From Anthopleura xanthogrammica (Eukaryota > Cnidaria > Anthozoa > Actiniaria > Actiniidae): DNA of 64,000 bases. This document shows, in pieces, positions 29,653 to 41,279 of this stretch. A program made the position numbers and the translations under genes. Below the pieces are notes generated by a model. It was not told the origin of the DNA. It made no database searches and worked only from the letters and a program-made list of their open reading frames with translations. Numbering within the stretch: position 1 is the first letter of the stretch; the number at the start of each line of letters is the position of its first letter. The DNA is taken from contig OZ025216.1 in assembly GCA_964019055.1 (NCBI GenBank), positions 3,708,001 through 3,772,000 on the forward strand, given 5' to 3'.

Positions 29653-30669
29653 TCAGAACCTTGTGTTTCGCAGCAAAATAGTTTCATCGTTATTCATTTT
29701 CATGTGTCTACATATATTGAGTAATGTTTTAACTGATGCACTTCGAAGATCTTTTTTCTTCAAACAGTAAATAATGGGGTTCAACAAGCCGTTTGTCATA
29801 ACCAGAGACTCTGTGACCACATACAAGCACAACATCTCCTCGGTGAGTTTTCTGATGATAACTTGAGCAATCATGACTCCAAGGAATGGAAAATAGCACA
29901 GGACGAAAGCCCCAATTACATAGTATATGGTATTGACAGACCTTTTGTATCTGGGCATGTCTATAGACTGTTGTACTGATTGCTCTTGGGCTTTGATATC
30001 CGCCGAGTGTCTGCGTATAGCTCGAAAGATACTCGACAAGAAGAAAATATCAGCCATCAATGAAATAAATAAAATTGAAACAGCTTTAATGTGAATCCCA
30101 TGACTGACTGCTAACATCCTTAATATCGAAACAATAACGCAAAAACCCCAAATACAAACCAAAAGAATAGCATAGCGACTTGAAGTTACAAGTTCTTTGT
30201 ATCGGAGGTGCAGGTGTACAGCCAGGAATCGATCGGCAGTGATGGCTGTCAAGGTGAAAAAGGTGATCGGTCCAAGGCACCCGACACACCATACACTAGA
30301 CATGTAAACTCTTCCAACGGAACAGAAAATGGAAACGTTCTTATAGAGTTCTGATAATCTTAGAGCACAGTAAGAAGGTTGTGAAATAATACTTCCTCCA
30401 AGATCAGAAATGGCGAGGCCAAGGATGAGAAAATTTGAAGGGGTCCGAAGAGAAGGTGTCTTGGAAATTGTGCAAATAATAAGAAGATTACAGACAGCTG
30501 CCATAAACGCAACAATAACATTAACAGTGACAAAAACAAGAACAAAGTTATTGTAAAAGTCATCGCGTTGAACTTGAACGATGGAGGGTTTCAATGGCGG
30601 ACAAAATATGGCAAAAGTTTGGTTTGAAGTAAGATTCCTCATCTTGCCTGGACTGGTGAGGCTGTTCAA
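29653..30669 (-). CDS. Class A GPCR, MECA-like (338 aa), single exon
   Basis: Seven-transmembrane receptor of the plasma membrane, complete in one exon. N-terminal sequons NLT and NQT. TM1 'CNLLIICTISKTPSLRTPSN', TM2 'LILGLAISDLGGS', TM3 ends 'TADRFLAVHLHLRY' (DRF in place of DRY), ICL2 'RYKELVTSSRY', TM4 'CIWGF', ICL3 'QSVQQSIDMPRYKRSVNT', TM6 'VIGAFVLCYFPFLG', TM7 'NGLLNPIIYCLKKK' (NPxxY present). The short second extracellular loop and the 'LRYxxLVT' motif after DRF resemble the melanocortin/adenosine group; ligand unknown. An in-frame second ATG lies nine codons in. It is the most divergent of the intact copies here. Confidence 0.88.
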   Translation of the reverse strand: MNSLTSPGKMRNLTSNQTFAIFCPPLKPSIVQVQRDDFYNNFVLVFVTVNVIVAFMAAVCNLLIICTISKTPSLRTPSNFLILGLAISDLGGSIISQPSYCALRLSELYKNVSIFCSVGRVYMSSVWCVGCLGPITFFTLTAITADRFLAVHLHLRYKELVTSSRYAILLVCIWGFCVIVSILRMLAVSHGIHIKAVSILFISLMADIFFLSSIFRAIRRHSADIKAQEQSVQQSIDMPRYKRSVNTIYYVIGAFVLCYFPFLGVMIAQVIIRKLTEEMLCLYVVTESLVMTNGLLNPIIYCLKKKDLRSASVKTLLNICRHMKMNNDETILLRNTRF

Positions 30670-31053
30670 TTTTGAGAGGTAGAGACCACACGCTTTTCAC
30701 ACTTTCCTGGAGAATTCAGTCATCCCGTGTTTTTACCAAGCGAATCAAGATGAATGTATTTTGGGAACCGAGGCAGATAAGAAGATAAGCGAAGGAAGGG
30801 TTTTTCAAAGTGTTTACGAGTTATCCAGAGTAGTTTAACCGAGACCCGAAGCAGCTGCTCCAACACGTTGACAAGTTCATTGATATTGCCCGAGATAATA
30901 TATTCTTTAGGAAGTATTTATTGTCAACTCCTTTGAACACTAGTGATGTTTATCCTAAGTCGATAATGAAAATCAATTGAGTTCAGTATTGACATTGTGT
31001 GAAATTATTGAAACGCTTCAGAAACAACAATATATTATGGTTTGCACTTTATA

Positions 31054-31055
31054 AA

Positions 31056-31095
<40 letters not shown>

Positions 31096-31150
31096 AAAAA
31101 AGAAAGAAAGAAAGAAAAAAGAAAGAGAGAAAGAAAGAACGAAAAAAAAG
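31054..31150. repeat. (GAAA)n microsatellite
   Basis: GAAA repeats with a few AAAA, GAGA and ACGA interruptions. Confidence 0.9.
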
Positions 31151-31172
31151 AGAAGGATATGAGCTAAATAAG

Positions 31173-31240
31173 GAAATCTCACCTCGAAATCTCACCTCGA
31201 AATCTCACCTCGAAATCTCAACTCGAAATCTCACCTCGAA
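31173..31240. repeat. 13-bp minisatellite 'AAATCTCACCTCG', five copies
   Basis: Five consecutive near-identical copies, one with CAACTCG in place of CACCTCG. Confidence 0.9.
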
Positions 31241-31571
31241 ACGTTTAACCATTTTTAACCCAATTCTTTAAAGCTTCCTAAAAAATAGCCTGTTTGTACA
31301 AATTCAGGATCCCATTGAGCGGAATCAGTGACACCATGGTATCATCTCATATTTCCACTAATCTTTAAGATAATAATTGTCATTCATTAAACTGCATGCG
31401 TAAAAACAATTATCCTTTTTTGGATTTGCCCGAAATTAAATTACATGTCCTTCTAGAATATAATACGAGGATTTTAATATGTTGATGTAACTTTGAAGCA
31501 AATTCATTGTAATTGTGTGCGAAGCAGATGGCACTATATACGAAATATTGAAGTAAGAAAGTATGGCATCC

Positions 31572-32525
31572 TTAAACGTTTTCTCTCCCGCATTGCCACA
31601 TCTGTCTCAGTAATTTCCTTGCATCCTTTCTCAACTCTCCAATTCTCCAAAAATATAGAATTGGATTTAGGACACTGTTGCTCAGCACAAGAGATTCAGA
31701 GAAAGTGTACATGTAGCGTGTAACATTTGTTTCCTTTCTTGAGATGGAATGAACGACCATCGTAATAATAAAAGGAGCATAGCACAGTACGAAAGCACCA
31801 ATCACATAGTACATGGTGTTGACGGATTTCTTGTATCTGGGCATGTCTATGGACTGTTGTACTGATTGCTGTTGGGCTTGAATCTGCAATGAGTGTCGGC
31901 GGATGACTCGAGAGATTTTAATCAGGAAGTAGGAGTTAGCACAAACGAAAGCACCAATGATAACCGACCCAGTGATTGCTAACGGGAATGTCTTGAAGAC
32001 AACAACTATGGTTAACACGGAAATAACTAAACCCACTGCCCAAATGAAAAGAAGAACTATCCCATAACGCTGATTGGTGACCAGCTCTTGGTATCGCAAG
32101 TGTAGCTCAACAGCTAGAAATCGATCCGCAGTAACCATGAGTAAAGTTGCAAATGATACTGGCGTGAACATCCACACACTCCACATGTATGCCTTTGCAG
32201 ACTTGCAAAAGAGATTGACATCATGTTGGATATCCGCGTACAGAAAAAGGCAATAAGAAGGCTGACTCAAGAGACTGCTGCCAAAATCAGAGAGGGCCAG
32301 ACCCAGGATGAGGATATTGGAAGGTGTTCGTAAAGAAGGCGTTCTTGCAATAGTACAAATGACTAGGAAGTTACTGACGGCTGCTACAATTATCATGATT
32401 GCGTTGAACACGATTAGGTCGTGTAAATAGGAGTAATAATAATTATCGTATGATAAAATACGAAAATATATTCTTACTGGTTGGCAAAATGTTTTACTTT
32501 CCGCAAGAAACGTCGAGTTGTTCAT
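31572..32525 (-). CDS. Class A GPCR, MECA-like (317 aa), single exon
   Basis: Start chosen at ATG 32525 ('MNNSTFLAE') because the paralog at 36763 starts with the same sequence; the open frame extends upstream to 32606 but without similarity. Sequons NNS and NST at the N terminus. TM1 'SNFLVICTIARTPSLRTPSN', TM2 'LGLALSDFGSSLL', TM3 'VTADRFLAVELHLRY', ICL2 'QELVTNQRY', TM4 'FIWAVGL', very short ECL2, ICL3 'QQSVQQSIDMPRYKKSVNT', TM6 'VIGAFVLCYAPF', TM7 'SNSVLNPILYFWR' (NPxxY). Close paralog, in opposite orientation, of 36763-37719. Orphan; adenosine- or melanocortin-receptor-like assignment is inference from motifs. Confidence 0.88.
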   Translation of the reverse strand: MNNSTFLAESKTFCQPVRIYFRILSYDNYYYSYLHDLIVFNAIMIIVAAVSNFLVICTIARTPSLRTPSNILILGLALSDFGSSLLSQPSYCLFLYADIQHDVNLFCKSAKAYMWSVWMFTPVSFATLLMVTADRFLAVELHLRYQELVTNQRYGIVLLFIWAVGLVISVLTIVVVFKTFPLAITGSVIIGAFVCANSYFLIKISRVIRRHSLQIQAQQQSVQQSIDMPRYKKSVNTMYYVIGAFVLCYAPFIITMVVHSISRKETNVTRYMYTFSESLVLSNSVLNPILYFWRIGELRKDARKLLRQMWQCGRENV

Positions 32526-32632
32526 GCTCGCTTCCGTTTTTATGGAACCGCTACAGACTCTTTTTGTACGACTAGAGTGAGACAGAAAGATTCGAATATG
32601 GCACATTAATTATGTTTGGGTTTTGTTATGAA
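32526..32632 (-). promoter_or_regulatory. Conserved 5' flank of GPCR gene
   Basis: Minus-strand counterpart of 36685-36762: the same short blocks in the same order ahead of 'ATGAACAACTC'. It supports 32525 as the true start. Function inferred only from conservation between two paralogs. Confidence 0.4.
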
Positions 32633-33829
32633 AGACGTGTGTTAACAAATCGAAGTCACTTTTCTTATTTATAAGACATAAAATGACGTCAGCAAATGAT
32701 CCAAATTCAAGTGGAACCACGAGCGCCGCGAGGATTTCCTAGTACTTCATTGGCTAAAAAGTACCAGGTGCCAAAATAAGTGCTTCATCCCTTTGTCAAT
32801 TGGATGATAAAATTTTCAATGGTTTTTGCCGAAATTACAACTGGAAGGACTGCAGGTTATTTCTATAAGATCTGCGTTTAGAAGGTTTTTTTTGGGGGGA
32901 AATATTTTTAAAGAAAAACGATCACTTCACATGGTATTTAGCAAGTTGTTCATAGCAACAATTTTGAAACTAAAGATGAATTGATATTGTAGACTCATTG
33001 TACTCGTAGCAGTAGAGTCCATGAAAGCTACTCGTAAGGTACGTTATTGGTGTTCTTTGTACGTTTCCCCTTGCAATAAATAGATAAAGGCTTTTATATC
33101 ACTGAAAAGAATATCTGAACCTTTATTGTTTATTCAGATGTTTGTTTTCAAACCATTGAGCGTATGCCAATATGGCCGTCACTTAATTATCATAATCTTT
33201 TAAATTCATATTTCAGTTGGCCACTACATTAAAATTATAGATTAGAATGACATAAACAAAGCTAGAAAGTTTGAGACAAAAATATAAAATTCTTGAGAAG
33301 TCATGAGAATTGTAAAAATGTGAAAAACACCGCAACGAGGCTTACTTTTTGAGCGGCATCGAAATGAATCGTGATCGCCAACCTGAGCAGCTGAATACAG
33401 CCTTAAGAGAGCTTGACTGTAAGATTCGAGAAATATCGGGAGTTTACGGCGGATGGAAAAAACAAATTTCTCACAATTTCCCCCAAAATTTACCAGTGGA
33501 TTGAGCCTTCAATGGTAAAACTTTTTGTGTATTTTCAAGTTCTAAAAGCTGTTATTTTGGGAGAAATTGAAATTTGAATTTTCTTTATATCAAGCACTCG
33601 ATTTATTACGCAATGATTACTGAGAGAGCAACTTTAAAAGAGCTAGCGCGAAACTTTTAGGCGGTAAATTATCAAATATTTTTCACAAACAGTTAACTAT
33701 GGACTTGTAATATGTTTATGTTTCTTAATAATTGGTTATAATTAAGAAATTAAACCAAAAAAATTATTCTATTAAACTATTCTGGGGGACCCGAAAAATT
33801 ACTGCCACCTCCTTGAAAATTTTGAGATA
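32633..33829. other. Intergenic, no feature seen
   Basis: Upstream of the minus-strand GPCR. AT-rich, no gene or clear repeat. Confidence 0.5.
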
Positions 33830-33945
33830 TATAATAGCCTCTCGGAAATGTGATTTGCAGTGTTTTGACGGACAATTGCAACATTTTTATTGTATTAAAC
33901 TCATGTAAAAGCTTTAGGTAACTCTTAAAAAAAAATAACGAAAAT
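33830..33945. repeat. Left flank repeat shared with 54290-54400
   Basis: 'GAAATGTGATTTGCAGTG', 'GGACAATTGCAACAT', 'GTATTAAACTCATGT' and 'AAAGCTTTAGGTAACTC' match 54294-54380 in order. At 54410 the element continues 'ATATGGAGGGG...CCCCCC', similar to 'GGATATGACCCCCC' right of the pentanucleotide array, so the array sits inside this older repeat. Confidence 0.6.
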
Positions 33946-34663
33946 TTGTTGTGTTGTGTTGTGTTGTGTTGTGTTGTGTTGTGTTGTGTTGTGTTGTGTT
34001 GTGTTGTGTTGTGTTGTGTTGTGTTGTGTTGTGTTGTGTTGTGTTGTGTTGTGTTGTGTTGTGTTGTGTTGTGTTGTGTTGTGTTGTGTTGTGTTGTGTT
34101 GTGTTGTGTTGTGTTGTGTTGTGTTGTGTTGTGTTGTGTTGTGTTGTGTTGTGTTGTGTTGTGTTGTGTTGTGTTGTGTTGTGTTGTGTTGTGTTGTGTT
34201 GTGTTGTGTTGTGTTGTGTTGTGTTGTGTTGTGTTGTGTTGTGTTGTGTTGTGTTGTGTTGTGTTGTGTTGTGTTGTGTTGTGTTGTGTTGTGTTGTGTT
34301 GTGTTGTGTTGTGTTGTGTTGTGTTGTGTTGTGTTGTGTTGTGTTGTGTTGTGTTGTGTTGTGTTGTGTTGTGTTGTGTTGTGTTGTGTTGTGTTGTGTT
34401 GTGTTGTGTTGTGTTGTGTTGTGTTGTGTTGTGTTGTGTTGTGTTGTGTTGTGTTGTGTTGTGTTGTGTTGTGTTGTGTTGTGTTGTGTTGTGTTGTGTT
34501 GTGTTGTGTTGTGTTGTGTTGTGTTGTGTTGTGTTGTGTTGTGTTGTGTTGTGTTGTGTTGTGTTGTGTTGTGTTGTGTTGTGTTGTGTTGTGTTGTGTT
34601 GTGTTGTGTTGTGTTGTGTTGTGTTGTGTTGTGTTGTGTTGTGTTGTGTTGTGTTGTGTTGTG
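33946..34663. repeat. (GTGTT)n pentanucleotide array, about 143 uninterrupted copies
   Basis: About 715 bp of GTGTT with no visible substitution. Because no frame of the unit contains a stop codon on either strand, it creates spurious long open frames (TTQHN on minus, LCCVV on plus). All G lies on one strand, all C on the other. Confidence 0.97.
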
Positions 34664-36684
34664 GATATGACCCCCCTCCCCTTCAAAAAAGGAAGGAACG
34701 AAAGTACGAACGGACATGAATGAATGAAGGAAAGAACGAAGGAAGAAAGGAAGGAAGGAAGAAAGATCGAAAGGAAGGAAAGAAGTAAGGAAGGAATAAA
34801 AACATGGGAATGTAAGACATAGAAGAATTAGTTACAATGAACACACATTTCAAAAAAGGTTGTCGGAATGAAACATTACAAGACCCAAAGGAATTATGGG
34901 TATGCAACTGAAAGCAAATAATCGAGGTCTTAAAACGGTTTCGTCGACTACAAACAACACTAGGTATCTAAATAACTTTCGATTTATTCTAGATGAGAAT
35001 GATAGTACTGAAAGTTCCATCCGATTAGAGTAATAGTTACACTCGACCCCAGGCCCTTCCTCAACTCTGACACCATTGATGATGTGGTTGACGCACATTT
35101 TATGTTATGCGTATAAAAAAAACCCAGGTAAAATGTTTTGATGCTCCTTTACATCTCATTTACTAATTCTTGAACATCTATCTCTTCTTTAGGAAAACAT
35201 TATGAACATCTAATGATATAAAACAACAGAAACAGAACATTTTTCTTGAAAAATGTATCATTTGCTGGGGTTCAATAGGCATATTTGCTCTAATTGTTTT
35301 GGCATTGAAAATAAAAAACCCAAGAATTTCTCGTGGTGGTGATCTTTAGGAAGGTCTCATCTACCAAGCTGATAGTTTTCAGCCCAGGTGCGTTGGACAC
35401 GGTAGAAATTTTGATCAAAGAAACAGTAATTATCAATGCTAAATTTCTGAATATTTGGAAACATGAATGTTAAACCTATTTTATGCCAAAAAGTTACAAA
35501 GTTTTCAGAATGTTTTGCTTTCCTATGTATTGCTAGTGCATGAAAATTAATGCTCAAAAAATTTCATTGCTAAAAACAAAGGCTAAACATGAAAAATAGT
35601 GACATAATTTTACCTTAAAAGCAGGTAAAAAATTATGCTAATTTCCCTTATTAATATCCAACGAAATTCAAACTCTTCCAGAAACTAACCATACCATTGT
35701 AGTTCTATTGGGATCTTCTAATCACCATACAAGTTTCAAGCTATTTAAACGAGTTTGATTTTTTACCATCCGCCGAATGTTTCTCGAATTTTACAGTCAA
35801 GGCCTCTTAATCACTTTTCATGGCCTACTTTATTATAGATTCATTTTCCTATTTCATTTCAAAATCTTGACAGAGATGCCATTTATCTTTATCCATTTAT
35901 TCTTGGGGTGCATGCTACGTCACTAGCCGCCATGTTGATTGACTATACAAAGTATTCCTCATTAAAATGCTCTTGTTAAATCGACCAATATGGCGGCTGT
36001 TTCACTGTTATTCATATCTCAGGGTATTTTGATTCACGTGGTTGCACCTCAAGAATAGAGAAGAAAAAGCTCTTTTGAGAATAAGAATCTTGGGAGATAC
36101 TTGTTTCCATAGCCCAAAATACCCTTTTCGATAGAGGACTGGAATCTAACACCAAACCTTAGCCCTAAACCTAACCAACCCTGGGATCGATTCCACCTAG
36201 AGATATGGTAAACACTTGTTTCAATAGCCCAAACTCCCTTCATCGAGAAAGGACCAGAATGGGTTCTAGGGTTGGTTAGGTTGAGGGTTAGATTCCAGTC
36301 CTCTCTCGAAAGGTGCATTTTGGGCTATGGAAACAAGTATCTACCAAGATTCTTTGATTGAGTCTTGTCATGTGCAGCCTAAGAAATAAATGATACTCTA
36401 TAGGGCAATAAACTGTGAACTGAACTGGGAAAACATTACGTCCATGCCGAAAAGAACTATTACTTGATAATAGATAATATTCCAACTGCACGTGTATTTT
36501 ACAGTTGGACGCCATGTTATCTTCCTTCAAATAATTGCCAGTGACTTGTTTTTGTTTTTGTTTCCTTTGACTTGTGAATAGGAGTGGGCTATCAGGACAA
36601 ATCTGCCGCCTGATTGGCTATTAAAAACCTCATCGGCTTATCATGGTAGTACACGTTATACTACATTACACGGGATACTATTTT
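34664..36684. other. Intergenic, GTGTT array to GPCR gene
   Basis: Purine-rich GGAA/GAAA stretch at 34690-34800, then unremarkable sequence, then a 269-bp inverted repeat at 36085-36353. No gene. Confidence 0.6.
36085..36353. repeat. Inverted repeat with a third internal copy
   Basis: Left 'AGAATCTTGGGAGATACTTG' pairs with right 'ATCTACCAAGATTCT', through 'TTTCCATAGCCCAAAATACC' and 'GAGGACTGGAATCTAAC'. A diverged third copy ('ACACTTGTTTCAATAGCCC') lies between the arms in the left orientation. Confidence 0.7.
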
Positions 36685-36762
36685 CATGACAAAACCCAAC
36701 CAAATGTGTTATTCCTAGTAGTACAAAACGAGTCTGTAACGTTTCCCTGAACGAAAGCAAAC
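36685..36762 (+). promoter_or_regulatory. Conserved 5' flank of GPCR gene
   Basis: The stretch before ATG 36763 ('caaaaccc', 'gtacaaa', 'gagtctgta', 'gcaaacATG') is shared with 32526-32632 read on the minus strand before the paralogous start. Probable 5'UTR or proximal promoter; no TATA box assigned. Confidence 0.4.
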
Positions 36763-37719
36763 ATGAACAACTCGACGCTTCTTGCGGATACCATAACATT
36801 TTGCCGACCAGTAAGAATATATTTTCGTATTTTATTATACGATAATCATTATTACTCCTATTTACACGGCCTCATCGTGTTCAACGCAATCATGGCGTTC
36901 GTAGCAGTCGTCAGCAACTTCCTAGTCATTTGTACTATTGCAAGAACGCCTTCTTTACGAACACCTTCCAATATTCTCATCCTGGGTCTGGCCCTCTCTG
37001 ATCTTGGCAGCAGTCTCTTGAGTCAGCCTTCTTATTGCTTCTATTTGTTCGCGGATATTCAACATGATGTCAATCTCTTTTGCCAGTCTGGAAAAGTATT
37101 CATGTGGAGTGTGTGGATGTTCACGCCAGTATCATTTGCAACTTTACTCACCGTTACTGCGGATCGATTTCTAGCTGTTGAGCTACACTTGCGATACCAA
37201 GAACTGGTCACCAATCAGCGTTATGGGATAGTTCTTCTTTTCATTTGGGCAGTGGGTTTAGTTATTTCCGTGTTTGCCATGGTTGTTGTCTTCCGCAACA
37301 AATTGCCGTTAGTAATCACTGGGTCGGTAATCGTTGGTGCTTTTCTTTGTGCTAACTCCTACTTCCTAATCAGAATCTCTCGAGTAATCCACAGACACTC
37401 GGTGCAGATCCAAGCCCAACAGCAATCAGTACAACAGTCCATAGACATGCCCAGATACAAGAAATCCGTCAACACCATGTACTATATGATTGGTTCATTT
37501 ATCCTGTGCTATGCTCCTTTGATCACAACGATGGTCGTCCAGTTCATCTTTAGAGAGAACCCCAGTGTTATACGCCTCATGTACATTTTCTCTGAATCTC
37601 TTGTGCTGAGCAACAGCGTCTTAAACCCAATTCTATATTTCTGGAGAATTGGAGAGCTGAGAAAGGCTGCTAAGAAACAACTGAGGCAGATGTGGAAATG
37701 CGACACTGAAAACGTCTAA
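36763..37719 (+). CDS. Class A GPCR, MECA-like (318 aa), single exon
   Basis: Begins 'MNNSTLLAD' and is closely similar along its whole length to the minus-strand copy ending at 31572, including TM3 'VTADRFLAVELHLRY', ICL3 'QQSVQQSIDMPRYKKSVNT' and TM7 'SNSVLNPILYFWR'. One residue longer in the TM4-TM5 loop ('FRNKLPLV'). No introns, frame intact, stop at 37717-37719. About 75 bp upstream of the start resembles the region upstream of its paralog, so the duplication included the proximal promoter or 5'UTR. Ligand unknown. Confidence 0.88.
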   Translation: MNNSTLLADTITFCRPVRIYFRILLYDNHYYSYLHGLIVFNAIMAFVAVVSNFLVICTIARTPSLRTPSNILILGLALSDLGSSLLSQPSYCFYLFADIQHDVNLFCQSGKVFMWSVWMFTPVSFATLLTVTADRFLAVELHLRYQELVTNQRYGIVLLFIWAVGLVISVFAMVVVFRNKLPLVITGSVIVGAFLCANSYFLIRISRVIHRHSVQIQAQQQSVQQSIDMPRYKKSVNTMYYMIGSFILCYAPLITTMVVQFIFRENPSVIRLMYIFSESLVLSNSVLNPILYFWRIGELRKAAKKQLRQMWKCDTENV

Positions 37720-39744
37720 GGATGTCATAAATGTTTTACTTACTTCTATGATGACAGCTATATACTTCGACAAACATGCACACTTGTCTGTTCTTTGTTA
37801 TAGAATTTCTTCCTCATTGATTTCTTGAAGAAATGCAATTACAATCTCATAAAGTTTACTTTGTACTTTAACAGATTCAATCCGATTAACAAAATTAGAA
37901 GAACAATTTGGCAGTGTAAACTAAACTGTTGTGCAGCCACGATAAACAGTATTGCACCTGCAGGTGGGTTTTACAGTGAGACACCTGCCTGCTTCCATGG
38001 CCAGAAATTTCTCATTTGAATAACATCATGACTGTTTTTTTTTCGTCGCAATGGATTTATAAACAGAGTTTGGTTATGGCTGCCAGAACAAATTTGCCCG
38101 CTCAAGTAGTAATTGGTGAGGATGTAGAAAACGTTTTTTTACCCCATTTGTATTATTTCTCGCGTACTGATTGGCTGATAGTTATGTTCCATAAGAGGAA
38201 AGACTGAGTATAGGGCAGAAAAAATAGACATAATAGACAATAACTTACCAATTACATGTGGAATGTAGTAAGGTAGAATGTAGGAAGGTATCGAAGGTGT
38301 CGCCTGCTTGTGGTCATACGAGTCCGTAATAGATATACCTCAACGAAAACCACTCTACGAAAGTACTCTATACTATGAAATAGAAAGAGCAAATTCGTTG
38401 AACGTACGGTCGAACGAACGTACCGTCGGCCTCAAATTTATTAATCACCGACTATTCACTGCTGTTTCGACTACGCCATTAGGTTCCAGGCACGCGCGCG
38501 GCCAAATTTCGTTGCTATGCTGTTTCTCTTCCTTGACAACAAACATGGCGGCAATTTTGAAACGTTAAACTTGTCACAAAATGGGTTAATAACTTCACTT
38601 TTTTCAATTATTTCTGGTACTAATTTTTGATAATATATTACGAGCTACCGACGTAAAATAAGGACGCTTTACCTTGACCTTGAATAACTTGCTGTAAGTC
38701 ATTACCGTGAATTTAGCAGTATCTATATAGAAACAGACACAGGAAACCGAAAGGTAAATAATGCCGTATATTTACAACCATCTCTTCTCGTATAAGGATC
38801 TCTTCCGTGATGTTCAACATTCGAACAACTAATCGCGCAAAGTGTTGTTGAACAAAACCTGCGGCCCTTTATACTCTTTGTTTTGAAAATCAATTCTCGA
38901 TTTGATATAAATCACAGATGAAATATCACTCTGATTAAGAATGTTGGACTTTTATGAATCGATACTCAAAATGTATTGTATTCAATTGTCAATAGTTTTC
39001 GGAAGAAAAAAGTGCCTAAATACAGGGCAGGCCACAAAAAGAACACAACGGGCCGTGATATCGATTGGTTAGAAAATTTATTCCGCTCAGTTGGCTGCCA
39101 GCATATTCACTTTTTACAACCCTTTTCATGCTCGATATTTTCGATTTACTGTCGAGACATAAACTTCAATGAAATCTGTGATACGTGGTCGCTACAGGAA
39201 ACGGACAAGCCTTTTTAATCTCTATTTTTCTTTCTGAAAACTGTCAGTAAGTGACGATCGCGATTACTCGCAATATCGTCAAACAAAATGACATGAAAAC
39301 CTTTTTGCTCATATCTTAATGAAATTGGAAGCAATCAAGTTGACTGACATGGCGCTTGTTCCATGTTTATCATATCATATCTGTATTTAGTTATCTATTG
39401 AGTACCACAAGCTTTACTTGTCACAGTATAAGCAGTAGAGTGTTTATATACCAACTTTCAAAAAAATTTGTCGGAGCCAAGGGTAATATTTACTAGGGGA
39501 TAAGCGATATGAGAATGATCACTGATTTCGGCCAAGGTCCAGAATATCTAGAATAACTGATATTTCTTATTATTATATGAAATAGAGTGTGATATTGAGT
39601 GACATCAAAATGATAAAATTGATATCCCCACTCCCACCAGTGGCCAGTGGGGATACGATTTATATCAACACTGGTGGTGTCAAATTTCGACCAAAGTCAA
39701 ATTCTCCATTATTTTTCATTGAAGATTTCATATAATAAACAGAA

Positions 39745-39882
39745 CATTACATGGCCGCTTGGAGATACGAATTTTATCTTCTTGTGCTCATATTATCTCT
39801 CACTCGTTCGCTGCGCTCACTCGTGAGAGATAATATCAACACTCGAAGATAAAATTCGTATCTCCGCGCGACCATGTAATAT
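39745..39882. mobile_element. Palindromic MITE-like element
   Basis: Left 'CATTACATGGCCGC', 'GGAGATACGAATTTTATCTT' pairs with right 'AAGATAAAATTCGTATCTCC', 'GCGACCATGTAATAT'. The inner arms 'ATATTATCTCTCACTCG' and 'CGTGAGAGATAATAT' leave only a short loop. Confidence 0.8.
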
Positions 39883-40154
39883 CCTCTATTTATCATTTTT
39901 AATGAGGTTAGTGTTGAGATATCCAGCTTTTCTTGCAGTGGACAAAACCTACCATTTTAAATTATACCTCGGATTATTTGTGTTTATATATCTATTGATA
40001 TCCCTTTTCATCTAGGAATTAATCACCTTTCGTTCCTAGCCTCCTAGCTTAAAAAAAAAAATAGATCTATATCTATGTCCCGATAATGAGGTGTTTTCTT
40101 CTTGATTATATTAATATTTATAATTTACGCACTCCGTTTTCTCTTCCTATTAGC

Positions 40155-40342
40155 AGTGGCGTAGCAAGGGGTGGGCGAGAAATTTTCGGATCGAGCCTTT
40201 TTCCCTTTGATGTATGATGTAAATGCCACTGGCGTAGGGAGGGGGCGGCCACGTGCCCCATCCCAAATGTTTGCCGTAATTGGTTTTTATTCTTGGTGCC
40301 AACCCCTCCTAGATCCTGGGTCCTCGCTACGCCACTGCCTAG
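40155..40342. mobile_element. Non-autonomous DNA element with CAGTGGCGTAGC ends
   Basis: Left 'GCAGTGGCGTAGCAAGGGG', right 'CTCGCTACGCCACTGC'. hAT-like terminal style, no coding capacity. Confidence 0.6.
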
Positions 40343-41279
40343 TAGCGCATGTAAAGATGGAGTGTGAGCTAAAATTATTATTTTACAAATCATATATAAA
40401 TTTACAACATTAGATATATCATTTTTTTATTTTTCACATCAATAACTTGTTCCACGTCTGGAAAATATAAGGCATGTAAGGATTAGAGCTTCCTTTCTTC
40501 AAAATTTTCAAGGTATGTTCATGCTCCCCCTCCCGTCCCTCTCTCAGTTTAGCTTTGGGACTCTCGCGACGTCACTATCGCTACTTTTGTAATCAAATTC
40601 AATCCGGGATAAGATTTCAAATTCCACTAATGGGTTACCTTGAAACTTGCTGACAATTGTTGACTAACGTTATTAATTCACCACGAACAGTGACATATTT
40701 TTATCCCTTTTTTACACGAGGTTTATACTTAAATACATAAAGTCAAATATCTGCCATATAAAAATTGACAGATTTGATAAAAACCACCTCAACTCATTTT
40801 ATCTCTGATGACGTTATTTTTTTGGGTTTCTTAAAGTCTCATTATGTCAAGATATCAGTTATGTACATAATATACAACAGGTCCAAAAAAACCTTTATAT
40901 TCCGTTAATGCTTGTTTTCCGTCCATTTGAATTATTTCATCTAACACATTCAAATTCAAATTGGAAACTTGAAAAGAAGTTGGCTTGGTTTATCAACAAG
41001 CAATAAAGATGAATAAAGTAGATCCTGGGATATGAAGGCACAAAATACGTGATGATTTTAGCTAAGCAATCAATTCAAATGACAAAGAAAACTTCAACAA
41101 ATAAGAACGTTGATCTAATAACATAAGCAAGAAGGATTGTGGATTTGTGAATGGAGCAATTTTCAGCTGGCAGGTCGCTTCTAAAGGGTTTAAATTCAAT
41201 GCCAAAATCACGTGATCTCGAGAGACAAGAAGTACTCCATTACAGTCCTCATATTTAGGACTTCTTCTTTGCTTTGACA

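Larger units (their letters stand above)
30670..31571. other. Intergenic between two GPCR genes
   Basis: Contains an (AAAG)n microsatellite (31054-31150) and a 13-bp minisatellite (31173-31240). Otherwise nothing seen. Confidence 0.6.
37720..41279. other. Intergenic, GPCR to PAN copy 4
   Basis: Contains a palindromic element (39745-39882) and a 'CAGTGGCGTAGC'-ended element (40155-40342). No gene supported; the open frames up to 91 codons lack similarity. Confidence 0.6.

Noticed and set aside
33914..34723. Five long open frames (239-267 codons) with TTQHN or LCCVV repeats
   Set aside because: Created by the stop-free GTGTT pentanucleotide in every frame; no codon bias or similarity.
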